From Candidatus Geoarchaeota archaeon (GTDB taxonomy: Archaea; Thermoproteota; Thermoprotei; Gearchaeales; WAQG01), in NCBI GenBank assembly GCA_015520395.1, contig WAQG01000225.1:1-10022 (forward strand): a DNA stretch of 10,022 nucleotides, in the 5' to 3' direction. Each line of letters opens with the position of its first letter. Positions within the stretch are counted from its first letter, which is position 1. This document shows, one piece after another, positions 1 through 5,938 of the stretch. The notes below the pieces were generated by a model, which made no database searches, was not told the DNA's origin, and saw nothing but the letters and a program-made list of their open reading frames with translations. The translations under genes were made by a program, and so were the position numbers.

Positions 1-26
1 AAATACATGCAAAACATTGAAAGACC

Positions 27-512
27 TTGGTGTACCTGTTGCCGGGGCGCTCAGCCGTTTCGCCAGTTGTTGCTGTGGTGATCCTGGTAGCCATAGCTAT
101 AACTCTGTCAACCGCCGTGGCAGCCTGGATAATGGGATTATACGTATCTTATACGAGGCTTAGTATGAGCTTCATGGGGACGACGGTACTTCAAACACCC
201 TCTAAAAAGGCATACTACCCATTTCCAAACTACCTGACGCTGGAGGTCTGGGCTGAGCCTGACCCCAACTCTATTGGGAATTATAGGATTTACTACAAGT
301 TAACGTTTCTTAAGAAAGGTTATGTGCGTGTTAAAGTTCAGCTCGTAGATAACGGCGGTGAATGTCCTGAGTGGGTAGGCGAAGAGTACTGCACGGTCGA
401 AGAGAGTTGGAATGTCGATCCCGGAGACTACGTCACGAACTATTGGACACCTGTGAGACCCGACGAGTTCCCGCTAACCGTACGGCTGTATTTCGAATAC
501 GCCGAAACCTAG
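27..512 (+). CDS. Archaeal type IV pilin-like exported protein
   Basis: This is a 161-residue protein with an archaeal pilin-type N-terminus. A short positive/polar head (residues 1-10) runs into an SPVVAVVILVAIA-type hydrophobic segment (about 11-37). Such segments are cut by a prepilin peptidase and then form the core helix of a surface filament, or anchor the protein in the membrane. The rest (about 60-161) looks like an extracellular beta-rich domain with many aromatic residues and two cysteines (113 and 122) that could form a disulfide. The residues before the presumed cleavage site read R-S-A-V-S-P, so Ser takes the position where Arg/Lys usually sits. The start is TTG at 27, just after an in-frame stop at 18-20; GTG at 30 would serve equally well. 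An AAATAC at the window edge could be the end of a TATA box, implying a leaderless message. No other pilus or archaellum gene is nearby. The fold class is fairly sure; the function is not. Confidence 0.72.
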   Translation: MVYLLPGRSAVSPVVAVVILVAIAITLSTAVAAWIMGLYVSYTRLSMSFMGTTVLQTPSKKAYYPFPNYLTLEVWAEPDPNSIGNYRIYYKLTFLKKGYVRVKVQLVDNGGECPEWVGEEYCTVEESWNVDPGDYVTNYWTPVRPDEFPLTVRLYFEYAET

Positions 513-636
513 CCGACCTCCCACCCATTCAGTGTTTCGCCATAGTATGAAAGATTAACCCCTCATCTTCTCATAGGCATGGCAACAATTTTTGCATTGG
601 AAAAGGATGGGTTCTCTGCGATAGTGGCTGGTGATG

Positions 637-644
637 TTTTTAAG
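637..644 (+). promoter_or_regulatory. TATA box for the ATPase gene
   Basis: TTTTTAAG begins 42 bases before the ATG at 679, predicting a transcription start near 666 and a leader of about 12 bases. GGGGTG at 667-672 is a possible ribosome binding site in that leader. The prediction rests on motif and spacing only. Confidence 0.5.
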
Positions 645-678
645 TTATGCCTCATAATTAGTTGCTGGGGTGTAACTT

Positions 679-1749
679 ATGACAACCTTTACTGACAGGC
701 CGATAAGCCGGCTTGACATGCTTTATGGGAGGAGGCATAGGATGGCGGTGTTCGATCTGGATAGGCTGGCTAGGGAGGGCAAGTTTACGGTTGTTGTTGG
801 GCCTAGGCGGGCTGGGAAGACGAGCGTGGTTAAGACCTTTCTGAAGCACTTCAAGCACGATTACCTCTATTTTGACCTCACACCCTACATTGGCAGGAGG
901 TCCCTAAGCTTCAGGATGCTTGCCCCCTCGGAGGTCGGCTTCGACACCTCTCGACTCAGCACTGAGGCTCAGATAAACCTCGCTGCTCTGAACCTGGCCT
1001 CTAGGGTCAAGATGCATGGTGACTTCTTCCTCTCTAACTTTGTATCTCTGCTGAGGGAGATAGATTCGAAGTTCGACAGGTTTGTGCTGGTCTTCGATGA
1101 GGCTCAGGTTCTGACCCTGGTGAAGGGCTTGAACGTAGGCTACCTCTTAAGGCTCATCCATAACAACTATGAGAACATATCTGTGGTGTTGACTGGATCT
1201 ATGCCGGGGCTTCTCAACAGGCTCCTAGGGGGCCGGAGGGCCTATAAGGTTGCCAGGTATGTCGAGAGGATAGCGCTTTCCAGGTGGGATGAGAGGGAGG
1301 CCAGCGGTTTCCTTAAGGAGGGATTCTGGGAAAGGGGAATAAGGTTCACCAGTGGTGAGATCTTAGAGGCCGTGAACGAGCTTTCCGGGGTGCCTGGCTT
1401 CCTGTCGTATTACGGTATGATGAGGTTGAGGGGGTACGCCCACCGTGAAGCCTTGGTAGAGGCCAGGAGGCATGCTGCCAGCCTCTGGAGGGCCGACCTC
1501 GACGCATTTGAAAGGATATATAATTCGCCCCTCTACGTCGAGGTACTGAGGATACTTGCGAGGAGGGAGGGTGGGGCTTCATGGTCTGAGATAAAGAGGG
1601 AGATGGCCCTGTCGGGCCATCCGGTCGAGAACCCGACGTTATACAGGTTGCTGACCAACCTGACGGGTGCCGGGCTCATCGAGAAGACGGGAACCCACTA
1701 TGTCCTTGTGGACAAGCCTCTCAGGGAGGCTGTTTTGGGGCGGCGGTGA
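679..1749 (+). CDS. Archaeal-type P-loop ATPase (ATPase_2/STAND-related) with C-terminal winged helix
   Basis: This 356-residue protein belongs to the ATPase group found mainly in archaea (the PF01637 type). The N-terminal lead-in (FTDRPISRLDMLYGR) is typical of the family. The Walker A motif is GPRRAGKT at 41-48, Walker B is FVLVFDEAQ at 135-143, and a sensor-like strand VVLTGS sits at 169-174. A GVPGF segment at 237-241 begins the helical part after the NTPase core. Residues about 284-350 look like a winged helix (SWSEIKREMA, then YRLLTNLTGAGLIEK), so DNA or partner binding is possible. No catalytic effector domain is visible. The cellular role of this family is mostly unknown; members have been suggested to act as switches or as toxin-like or mobile-element-linked ATPases. 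The gene stands alone, with its own TATA box upstream and a hairpin/oligo-T terminator candidate downstream. The family call is sure, the job is not. Confidence 0.88.
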   Translation: MTTFTDRPISRLDMLYGRRHRMAVFDLDRLAREGKFTVVVGPRRAGKTSVVKTFLKHFKHDYLYFDLTPYIGRRSLSFRMLAPSEVGFDTSRLSTEAQINLAALNLASRVKMHGDFFLSNFVSLLREIDSKFDRFVLVFDEAQVLTLVKGLNVGYLLRLIHNNYENISVVLTGSMPGLLNRLLGGRRAYKVARYVERIALSRWDEREASGFLKEGFWERGIRFTSGEILEAVNELSGVPGFLSYYGMMRLRGYAHREALVEARRHAASLWRADLDAFERIYNSPLYVEVLRILARREGGASWSEIKREMALSGHPVENPTLYRLLTNLTGAGLIEKTGTHYVLVDKPLREAVLGRR

Positions 1750-1750
1750 T

Positions 1751-1779
1751 GTGAGGTTCCACAGCTCACCCATCCTTTT
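1751..1779 (+). terminator. Possible terminator after the ATPase gene
   Basis: GTGAG (1751-1755) and CTCAC (1765-1769) can pair around a 9-base loop just after the stop codon, and a TTTT run follows at 1776-1779. A second TTTT lies at 1798-1801. Archaeal termination depends mainly on oligo-T, so the T runs matter more than the weak stem. Confidence 0.35.
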
Positions 1780-1835
1780 AGAGTCATGAAGGGCCCCTTT
1801 TGATGTGAAGGCCCTTATCGCCCGTATCCATATGT

Positions 1836-1843
1836 TTTATATT
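1836..1843 (+). promoter_or_regulatory. TATA box for the thiolase-DUF35 operon
   Basis: TTTATATT begins 27 bases before the TTG at 1863. The predicted transcription start therefore falls on or next to the start codon (1863 or 1866), and the message is probably leaderless. The same octamer appears before the PRC-barrel gene and, on the minus strand, before the STAND gene. Confidence 0.62.
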
Positions 1844-1862
1844 TCCGTGGGTTTACTCCTGA

Positions 1863-3038
1863 TTGGTGTCGGTGTTGTTGCGGAAGGTTGTTGTTCTGAG
1901 TGGCGGCATAGGGCCTCGTTGGGGCCGTTGGGAGAAGCTCACCGGAAGGGAGGGAGCCGCCTTAGCTGCTAAGGAGGCAATTGAGAGGGCTGGGATAGAG
2001 CCGAGGCAGATCCAGGCGATCTTTGTTGGGAACGCCCTTGCCGAGGCTGAGAAGCAGGGCCACATAGGCCCGATAATAGCTACTGAGCTTGGGATCCCCG
2101 AGGTTCCGACTATGAGGATTGAGACTGCCTGTGCGAGTGGGAGTTCCGCTTTTAGGGAGGCCTTCGTCAACGTTGCGGCTGGCATTTACGATGTTGTTTT
2201 GGTTGTGGGTGTCGAGAAGGTGACCCACATAGACGTCATAACGGCAACTACATACTTTGCCTATGGGATGGATCAGGTGTATGAGGCTAGGAATGGCGCC
2301 TCCTTCCCGGGAGTCTACGCGGCTATGGCCGTGGCCCATATGAACAAGTATGGGACGACCGAGGAGCAGATGGCCCTGGTCTCAGTCAAGAACCATACAA
2401 ACGCTTTGCATAACCCCAAAGCCCACTTCCACAAGAAGATAACCGTTGAGGACGTCCTTAAGTCTAGGGTTATAGCCTGGCCACTCAAGCTCTACGACTG
2501 CAGCCCCTTCTCGGACGGGGCCGCAGCAGTCATAGTAACAACTGAGGAGTTCGCGAGGAAATACACGGACAACCTGGTCTACGTGATTGGCAGTGGTAGG
2601 GCGGGTGTCCAGATGGCGCTTCCCGAGAGGGATGACCTCACCAGCATCAAGGCCACAACCCTGGCGGCGAGGGAGGCCTACAGGATGGCTGGCATAGAGC
2701 CCAAGGACGTTGACTTCGCGGAGGTTCACGACTGCTTCACCATTGCCGAGATAATCGCTACGGAGGATCTGGGCTTCTTCAAGAAGGGTGAGGGGGGGAA
2801 GGCCGTCGAGGAGGGGCTCACACAGATAGATGGGAAGATAGCTATTAACCCGAGCGGCGGGCTCAAGGCCAAGGGGCACCCAGTCGGGGCAACGGGCGTT
2901 GGGCAGGTAGTCGAGGTTTGGGAGCAGTTTAACGGCCTTGCGGGTAAGAGGACTGTTCCCGGCGCTGAGATAGCGTTGACCCACAACGTCGGTGCGACTG
3001 GCGGGACTGTTAACGTTCACATATTTAGGAGGGGGTAG
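1863..3038 (+). CDS. SCP2-type thiolase (acetyl-CoA C-acyltransferase family)
   Basis: This 391-residue protein has full thiolase length. It should catalyse Claisen condensation or thiolytic cleavage between acyl-CoA and acetyl-CoA in the cytoplasm. The nucleophile is Cys90 in ETACASGSS. HDCF (289-292) replaces the NEAF of classical thiolases, His339 lies in GHPVGATG, and the C-terminus carries HNVGATGGTV (374-383) instead of the Cys-x-Gly of bacterial biosynthetic thiolases. These marks place it in the SCP2-like archaeal group. In some archaea, such thiolases form a complex with HMG-CoA synthase and a DUF35 protein at the start of the mevalonate pathway. Here the DUF35 gene follows two bases downstream, but no HMG-CoA synthase is in the window. 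An acetoacetyl-CoA thiolase and a thiolase for other acyl-CoAs are therefore both possible. The start is uncertain among TTG 1863, GTG 1866 and GTG 1872; TATA spacing favours the first two. Confidence 0.93.
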   Translation: MVSVLLRKVVVLSGGIGPRWGRWEKLTGREGAALAAKEAIERAGIEPRQIQAIFVGNALAEAEKQGHIGPIIATELGIPEVPTMRIETACASGSSAFREAFVNVAAGIYDVVLVVGVEKVTHIDVITATTYFAYGMDQVYEARNGASFPGVYAAMAVAHMNKYGTTEEQMALVSVKNHTNALHNPKAHFHKKITVEDVLKSRVIAWPLKLYDCSPFSDGAAAVIVTTEEFARKYTDNLVYVIGSGRAGVQMALPERDDLTSIKATTLAAREAYRMAGIEPKDVDFAEVHDCFTIAEIIATEDLGFFKKGEGGKAVEEGLTQIDGKIAINPSGGLKAKGHPVGATGVGQVVEVWEQFNGLAGKRTVPGAEIALTHNVGATGGTVNVHIFRRG

Positions 3039-3040
3039 GG

Positions 3041-3430
3041 TTGCCTGAGGAAATAGAGCTTAAAACCCATACGATAAAGGACTTCCTGGATGGTGTTAGG
3101 AATGGGAAGCTTCTGGGGTATAGGTGTAGGAACTGCGGCTATCAGCAGGTAACGCCCATGGTGTTCTGCCCAAAGTGTCAGAGCGGTGACATTGAGAGCG
3201 TCGAGCTTAAGCCAACAGGAAAGATAATCTCCTTCACGATAATACATGTGCCGCCCGAATCCCACATAAATGACGCGCCATATGCATGGGTCATTGTTGA
3301 GCTTGACGATGGGCCAAGGGTCTCCGGCTGGATACAGTTCATCTCGAGGCCCGAACAGATAAAGATAGGTGCGAGAGTAAGGTACAGGAGGAGCTATCTG
3401 CCGGGCATGATCTTCGAGCTTGTCAAATGA
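3041..3430 (+). CDS. Zinc-ribbon/OB-fold (DUF35) partner of the thiolase
   Basis: This 129-residue protein has the two-part layout of the DUF35 family. A helix and rubredoxin-like zinc ribbon come first, with Cys29, Cys32, Cys43 and Cys46. An OB fold (about 52-128) follows, with the typical stretch GKIISFTIIHVPPE (60-73). In archaeal thiolase/HMG-CoA synthase complexes, the DUF35 subunit binds the CoA part of the substrate and holds the enzymes together, so a similar scaffold or CoA-shuttle role is likely here. The TTG start lies two bases after the thiolase stop. It is preceded by a GGAGG-rich stretch (3028-3035) inside the end of the thiolase gene, as expected for the second gene of an operon. 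Confidence 0.9.
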   Translation: MPEEIELKTHTIKDFLDGVRNGKLLGYRCRNCGYQQVTPMVFCPKCQSGDIESVELKPTGKIISFTIIHVPPESHINDAPYAWVIVELDDGPRVSGWIQFISRPEQIKIGARVRYRRSYLPGMIFELVK

Positions 3431-3441
3431 GGAGGATAAGC

Positions 3442-3450
3442 CTTAAATAA
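3442..3450 (+). promoter_or_regulatory. TATA box for the GNAT-kinase gene pair
   Basis: CTTAAATAA lies 12 bases after the DUF35 stop codon and 35-43 bases before the TTG at 3485, predicting a transcription start near 3472. The GNAT gene therefore probably has its own promoter and is not part of the thiolase operon. Confidence 0.48.
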
Positions 3451-3484
3451 CCCATAATTTCAACCCTATTTCCGGTGCCCCTCT

Positions 3485-4006
3485 TTGCATAGGAGGTTTA
3501 TAATTAGGGCTCTCGAAATGGAGGATGCTGAGGAGGCCTCGAAGCTTAGTAGGAGGGTCTTGAGGTCTATTAGGGAGGAGTGTGGGGAGGAGGGTTTTCC
3601 TGAGCGGGCTATATTTCATGAATCGGAGCTCCACAGCCCAGACTACTACAGGATTGTTGCAAGCGAGATTGGAAAGGCCTCCTTTGTCGCCGAACTGGAT
3701 GGAAGGCTTGTCGGAATAGCGCTGGGAAGGATCCATGGAAGGGCTGGGATAGCGCACCTTTCCTGGATAGGCGTGGACCCGAAGTATAGGGGCTTGGGGA
3801 TCGGAGAGTCTCTCCTACTGACATTTATAGACTATGCCCGAAGCAAGGGTTGCCACAAGGTCACCCTCTATACGCTTCCCTGCCTTAGAAGGGCTTTGAG
3901 GCTCTACTTGAAGCATGGCTTTGTCCCGGAATGCTACCTCAAGGGGCACTGGTGGAACGTGGACTACATAATGTTCTCCCTGAGGGTCAGGAGGAATTAT
4001 GGATAG
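3485..4006 (+). CDS. GNAT-family N-acetyltransferase
   Basis: This 173-residue protein has one GNAT domain. It begins FIIRALEMEDAEE (5-17), the usual first strand and helix of the family. The acetyl-CoA-binding motif A is IGVDPKYRGLGIG (95-107), with the R-G-x-G-x-G pyrophosphate loop at 102-107. Motif B is RLYLKHGF (139-146), and the C-terminal strand follows GHWWNVDYIMF. The acceptor cannot be told; archaeal relatives include protein N-terminal acetyltransferases and small-molecule acetylases. The TTG start at 3485 is the only usual start codon that keeps the first beta strand. An AGGAGG at 3491-3496 resembles a ribosome binding site but lies inside this frame as two Arg codons. The 3' end overlaps the next gene by 8 bases, so the two are probably co-transcribed. 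Confidence 0.87.
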   Translation: MHRRFIIRALEMEDAEEASKLSRRVLRSIREECGEEGFPERAIFHESELHSPDYYRIVASEIGKASFVAELDGRLVGIALGRIHGRAGIAHLSWIGVDPKYRGLGIGESLLLTFIDYARSKGCHKVTLYTLPCLRRALRLYLKHGFVPECYLKGHWWNVDYIMFSLRVRRNYG

Positions 4007-4700
4007 CCCAGCCGGCCTCGAGGGGTTTGGCTGCATAGATAAGTTTTTTCCTGTACCCCCAACAGTATGTACTGTGGACATCCTGGAGGTCCTCTGGGGA
4101 CTTACCCTGGCGCTGATCGTTACGGGAGGGCTAGGTGTTGCGAGGCTGGTTAGGGTAAGATACCTAAGCCGGAAGGTCGTCCATATATTTGTTGGAGTAG
4201 CCGGGCTCTTCGTGCCATTCGTCTTCAGGTCTCTAACGATCCCACTCACAATATGCCTAGCATACTCTATAGCCATACTTTGGCTTAGGGCCCGCGGCGG
4301 GCTGGGGTGGATCAGTATGGAGCAGAGTATGGGCGAGGTGTATTTCGCCATTATGCTACCGCTGCTGCTTGCCTCAACCTGGAACTTCGACATATGGCTA
4401 GGAGTCACGATCCTCTCATACATGGCCTTCGGGGATGCTGTAACAGGAATTGTGAGGTACTATGTCTCGGGGAGGAGGGCTAAGGGCTGGGAGGGGACGG
4501 TTGCCATGCTAATAGTCTCCACCATCGCCGGCTACGCGATCTACGGGTATGCCCACGGCCCCCTTGGAGGCATATCAGGCGTCGTGGGCGGGGTTGTGGC
4601 TAGCATGGTTGAGCGTGTAGGGATCGTAGACGACAACGTCCTAATTCCCAGCGTAACCTTGCCTGTCCTCGTGTTGCTCAGGCTTGCCCTAGGCTTCTAG
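3999..4700 (+). CDS. Membrane lipid-alcohol kinase-like protein (dolichol/phytol kinase, CTP-transferase family)
   Basis: This integral membrane protein (233 residues from ATG 3999) has about seven hydrophobic helices. It carries the marks of the SEC59/DGK1/VTE5 kinase group: RKVVH at 58-62, FGDAVTG at 144-150, KGWEGTVAM at 162-170 and ERVGIVDDNVLIP at 205-217. Family members use CTP (sometimes other NTPs) to phosphorylate polyprenols, phytol or diacylglycerol. In an archaeon, a role in isoprenoid lipid or dolichol phosphate supply is likely, but the substrate cannot be read. The ATG at 3999 has AGGAGG four bases upstream (3989-3994) and overlaps the GNAT gene. However, residues 1-25 are unlike the family, and GTG at 4074 (residue 26) lies about 30 bases after a TATA-like run ATAAGTTTTTT (4039-4049). 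The true start may therefore be 4074. The stop shares CTAG with the convergent nikR. Confidence 0.85.
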   Translation: MDSPAGLEGFGCIDKFFPVPPTVCTVDILEVLWGLTLALIVTGGLGVARLVRVRYLSRKVVHIFVGVAGLFVPFVFRSLTIPLTICLAYSIAILWLRARGGLGWISMEQSMGEVYFAIMLPLLLASTWNFDIWLGVTILSYMAFGDAVTGIVRYYVSGRRAKGWEGTVAMLIVSTIAGYAIYGYAHGPLGGISGVVGGVVASMVERVGIVDDNVLIPSVTLPVLVLLRLALGF

Positions 4701-5095
4701 TAGGTGATGATCGAATACTGTATCTGCCTTATGCCTCTCAGCCTAGCAATGTTCTCATAGAGCTTCCTGGCCATCGACGCATCGCCCTTGACAACTATCG
4801 CCAGCATGCACTCCCTCTTCGAAATATGGACATGCAGGGCTGAAACCACTATATCAAGATGTCTATGCTGAATCTCCGTTAACTCCTCTTCTAACCCGTG
4901 AGTCTCATGGTCGTAAAGCACTAGAAGTATCCCGGCTATCCTCCCCTTAGCCAGCCTCCACCTATTCGTGGAGATGAACTGGGTTACTGCAAGCCTTAAA
5001 GCCTCGGATCTACTCTTAATACCTATCCTCCTTGTGAAACTATCCAACTCCTCCAAAAGCTCGGCTGGAAACGAGACGCTAAACCTAACGACCAT
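4697..5095 (-). CDS. nikR: Nickel-responsive regulator NikR
   Basis: This 132-residue protein has the full NikR layout. A ribbon-helix-helix DNA-binding domain (about 1-45: VRFSVSFPAELLEELD, then SRSEALRLAV) is followed by an ACT-like nickel-sensing domain (about 53-132). The four high-affinity nickel ligands of the E. coli protein (His76, His87, His89, Cys95) match His77, His88, His90 and Cys96 here with identical spacing. With nickel bound, NikR represses nickel uptake genes; none lies in this window, so its targets are elsewhere. The gene is transcribed leftward from a promoter near 5120-5130. Its ATG lies about 28 bases from the TATA centre, so the mRNA is nearly leaderless. An inverted repeat ACCAT-N13-ATGGT covers the start codon and could be an autoregulatory site. 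The gene ends tail to tail on the kinase gene with a 4-base overlap. Confidence 0.95.
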   Translation of the reverse strand: MVVRFSVSFPAELLEELDSFTRRIGIKSRSEALRLAVTQFISTNRWRLAKGRIAGILLVLYDHETHGLEEELTEIQHRHLDIVVSALHVHISKRECMLAIVVKGDASMARKLYENIARLRGIRQIQYSIITY

Positions 5096-5113
5096 CCCAA
5101 AAATTATAATGGT
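5091..5113. promoter_or_regulatory. Inverted repeat over the nikR start, possible operator
   Basis: ACCAT (5091-5095) and ATGGT (5109-5113) form a perfect 5+5 inverted repeat with a 13-base spacer. It covers the nikR start codon and the space between TATA box and transcription start. The position suits repression, but the arms are short and do not match the E. coli NikR site (GTATGA-N16-TCATAC). Confidence 0.3.
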
Positions 5114-5119
5114 AGGAAA

Positions 5120-5130
5120 CTTAAAAAAAG
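5120..5130 (-). promoter_or_regulatory. TATA box for nikR
   Basis: Read on the minus strand this is CTTTTTTTAAG. Its TTTTTAAG core equals the octamer before the ATPase gene. The centre is about 28 bases from the nikR ATG at 5095, giving a leader of a few bases or none. Confidence 0.5.
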
Positions 5131-5419
5131 TTATAGCGAATCCGCTCAGTTCATAGAAGGCTTAAAGCCCGGGAATCCAACGGCCACTCTACCTCCCGGC
5201 CGTAGAGGTCTCTAACAGCGTCCACTCTGTCAACAATTTCAAAAGCTCAGAGGACTAGATATGGTTCAAAGAGCTTTAAGCTAAATTAAATCTTTTAGGG
5301 ATCCCCTTCCCAGTATTGATAGGGCCTTGGAAACGCCCGTTTTGTTCCCATCCGATGCTACGCACATCCATAATGCTTGTATAACGCTCATTGCGAACGT
5401 TGAATGTCTGTTAGCTATC

Positions 5420-5427
5420 TTTATATT
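5420..5427 (+). promoter_or_regulatory. TATA box for the PRC-barrel gene
   Basis: TTTATATT begins 34 bases before the ATG at 5454, predicting a start near 5449 and a leader of about five bases. No ribosome binding site precedes the ATG. Confidence 0.6.
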
Positions 5428-5453
5428 GCTTAGACCTGGTATTAACCGTTGAA

Positions 5454-5900
5454 ATGTCCGGTGTGATTTCCAGAAGCAAGATAGTTGGTAAATACGTCTA
5501 CAATCCGGATGGCATGTATGTTGGCACCGTTAAGGATGTAGGCTTCACCCTGGAGGAGGGAAGACCGATACTCATAGTTGAGACGGGAACCAAGGCCGAG
5601 ATAGAGATCCCCTGGACTAATATAGGCGCCGTGGGAGACATAGTGATACTAAAGGAAAGCGTTGAGGTTCCTGCAGCCCCAGCAGCTCCCGTAGCTGAGC
5701 CAGCAGTAGCCCAGCCCGTCGCCCAGCCAACAACCGCTCAACCAACCGTAGTTGAGGAGGAGAAGAGGGGATTCTCATTTAGGCTTCCCAGGCTCTCGTT
5801 AAAGAAGGAGCTGCCCCGCTGCCCGAGATGTGGCGGTGAGCTGACCTACATAGAGCAGTACGACAGGTGGTACTGCTATAACTGCCAGATGTACGTCTAG
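5454..5900 (+). CDS. PRC-barrel protein with C-terminal zinc ribbon
   Basis: This 148-residue protein has three parts. Residues about 1-70 form a PRC-barrel (RSKIVGKYVYNPDGMYVGTVKDVGF with following beta strands), a small fold used in archaea and bacteria for protein or RNA contacts, for example in RimM, CdvA and photosynthetic reaction centre H subunits. Residues about 71-104 are a flexible linker rich in Ala, Pro, Val and Gln, with repeated QP units. Residues 121-146 are a zinc ribbon with Cys123, Cys126, Cys141 and Cys144 (CxxC-x14-CxxC). The layout suggests an adaptor that links two partners rather than an enzyme. There are no membrane segments or export signal, so it should be cytoplasmic. 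It has its own promoter, and its neighbours do not point to a pathway. The domains are clear; the role is unknown. Confidence 0.85.
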   Translation: MSGVISRSKIVGKYVYNPDGMYVGTVKDVGFTLEEGRPILIVETGTKAEIEIPWTNIGAVGDIVILKESVEVPAAPAAPVAEPAVAQPVAQPTTAQPTVVEEEKRGFSFRLPRLSLKKELPRCPRCGGELTYIEQYDRWYCYNCQMYV

Positions 5901-5937
5901 GCCTTCAGTCTCACCGCGAGGCCCTGTCACATAGGGC
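5900..5937. repeat. Two small hairpins between convergent genes, possible terminator
   Basis: GGCCT (5900-5904) pairs with AGGCC (5919-5923), and GCCCT (5921-5925) pairs with AGGGC (5933-5937). The two hairpins overlap, so only one can form at a time. They fill the gap between the PRC-barrel stop and the convergent STAND stop. There is no T run on either strand, so a terminator role is only suggested by position. Confidence 0.25.
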
Positions 5938-5938
5938 G

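Larger units (their letters stand above)
5096..5453. other. Intergenic spacer between nikR and the PRC-barrel gene, with coding-like remnants
   Basis: These 358 bases hold the promoters of the two divergent genes at their ends. Between them are two short coding-like frames on the minus strand. One runs from ATG 5391 to TAG 5281 (36 residues, starting MSVIQALWMCVASDG and ending GRGSLKDLI). The other is open from 5246 to TGA 5151 and contains VDRVDAVRDLYGREVEWPLD; GTG 5225 is a possible start for it. A TATAAAG on the minus strand (5418-5424) is suitably placed before ATG 5391, although the same bases serve as the plus-strand TATA box. An 11-base palindrome AGCTTTAAGCT sits at 5272-5282. No tRNA-like fold was seen. 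The stretch may be a decayed gene or contain small genes; I recognise no family. Confidence 0.4.

Noticed and set aside
579..695. 38-codon plus-strand frame (begins MATIFALEKDGFSAIVAG) in the spacer before the ATPase gene
   Set aside because: It overlaps the ATPase promoter and start, has no ribosome binding site and only a poor TATA candidate, and its codon use shows no clear coding bias.
1789..1801. AAGG-GCC-CCTTT as a terminator hairpin
   Set aside because: The stem is only four pairs with a three-base loop; the nearby T runs are reported without it.
3491..3496. AGGAGG as the ribosome binding site of the GNAT gene
   Set aside because: It lies inside the GNAT frame as two Arg codons, and no usual start codon follows at suitable distance; ATG 3518 is 21 bases away and would remove the first strand of the domain.
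4701..4715. GTGATGA at 4703-4709, a perfect C-box sequence
   Set aside because: No D or D' box or closing stem is found at suitable distance, and the bases encode the end of nikR on the other strand.
5164..5252. Plus-strand open frame across the nikR/PRC spacer (contains RPLYLPAVEVSNSVHSV)
   Set aside because: It has no start codon near its beginning and less protein-like composition than the minus-strand reading of the same bases.
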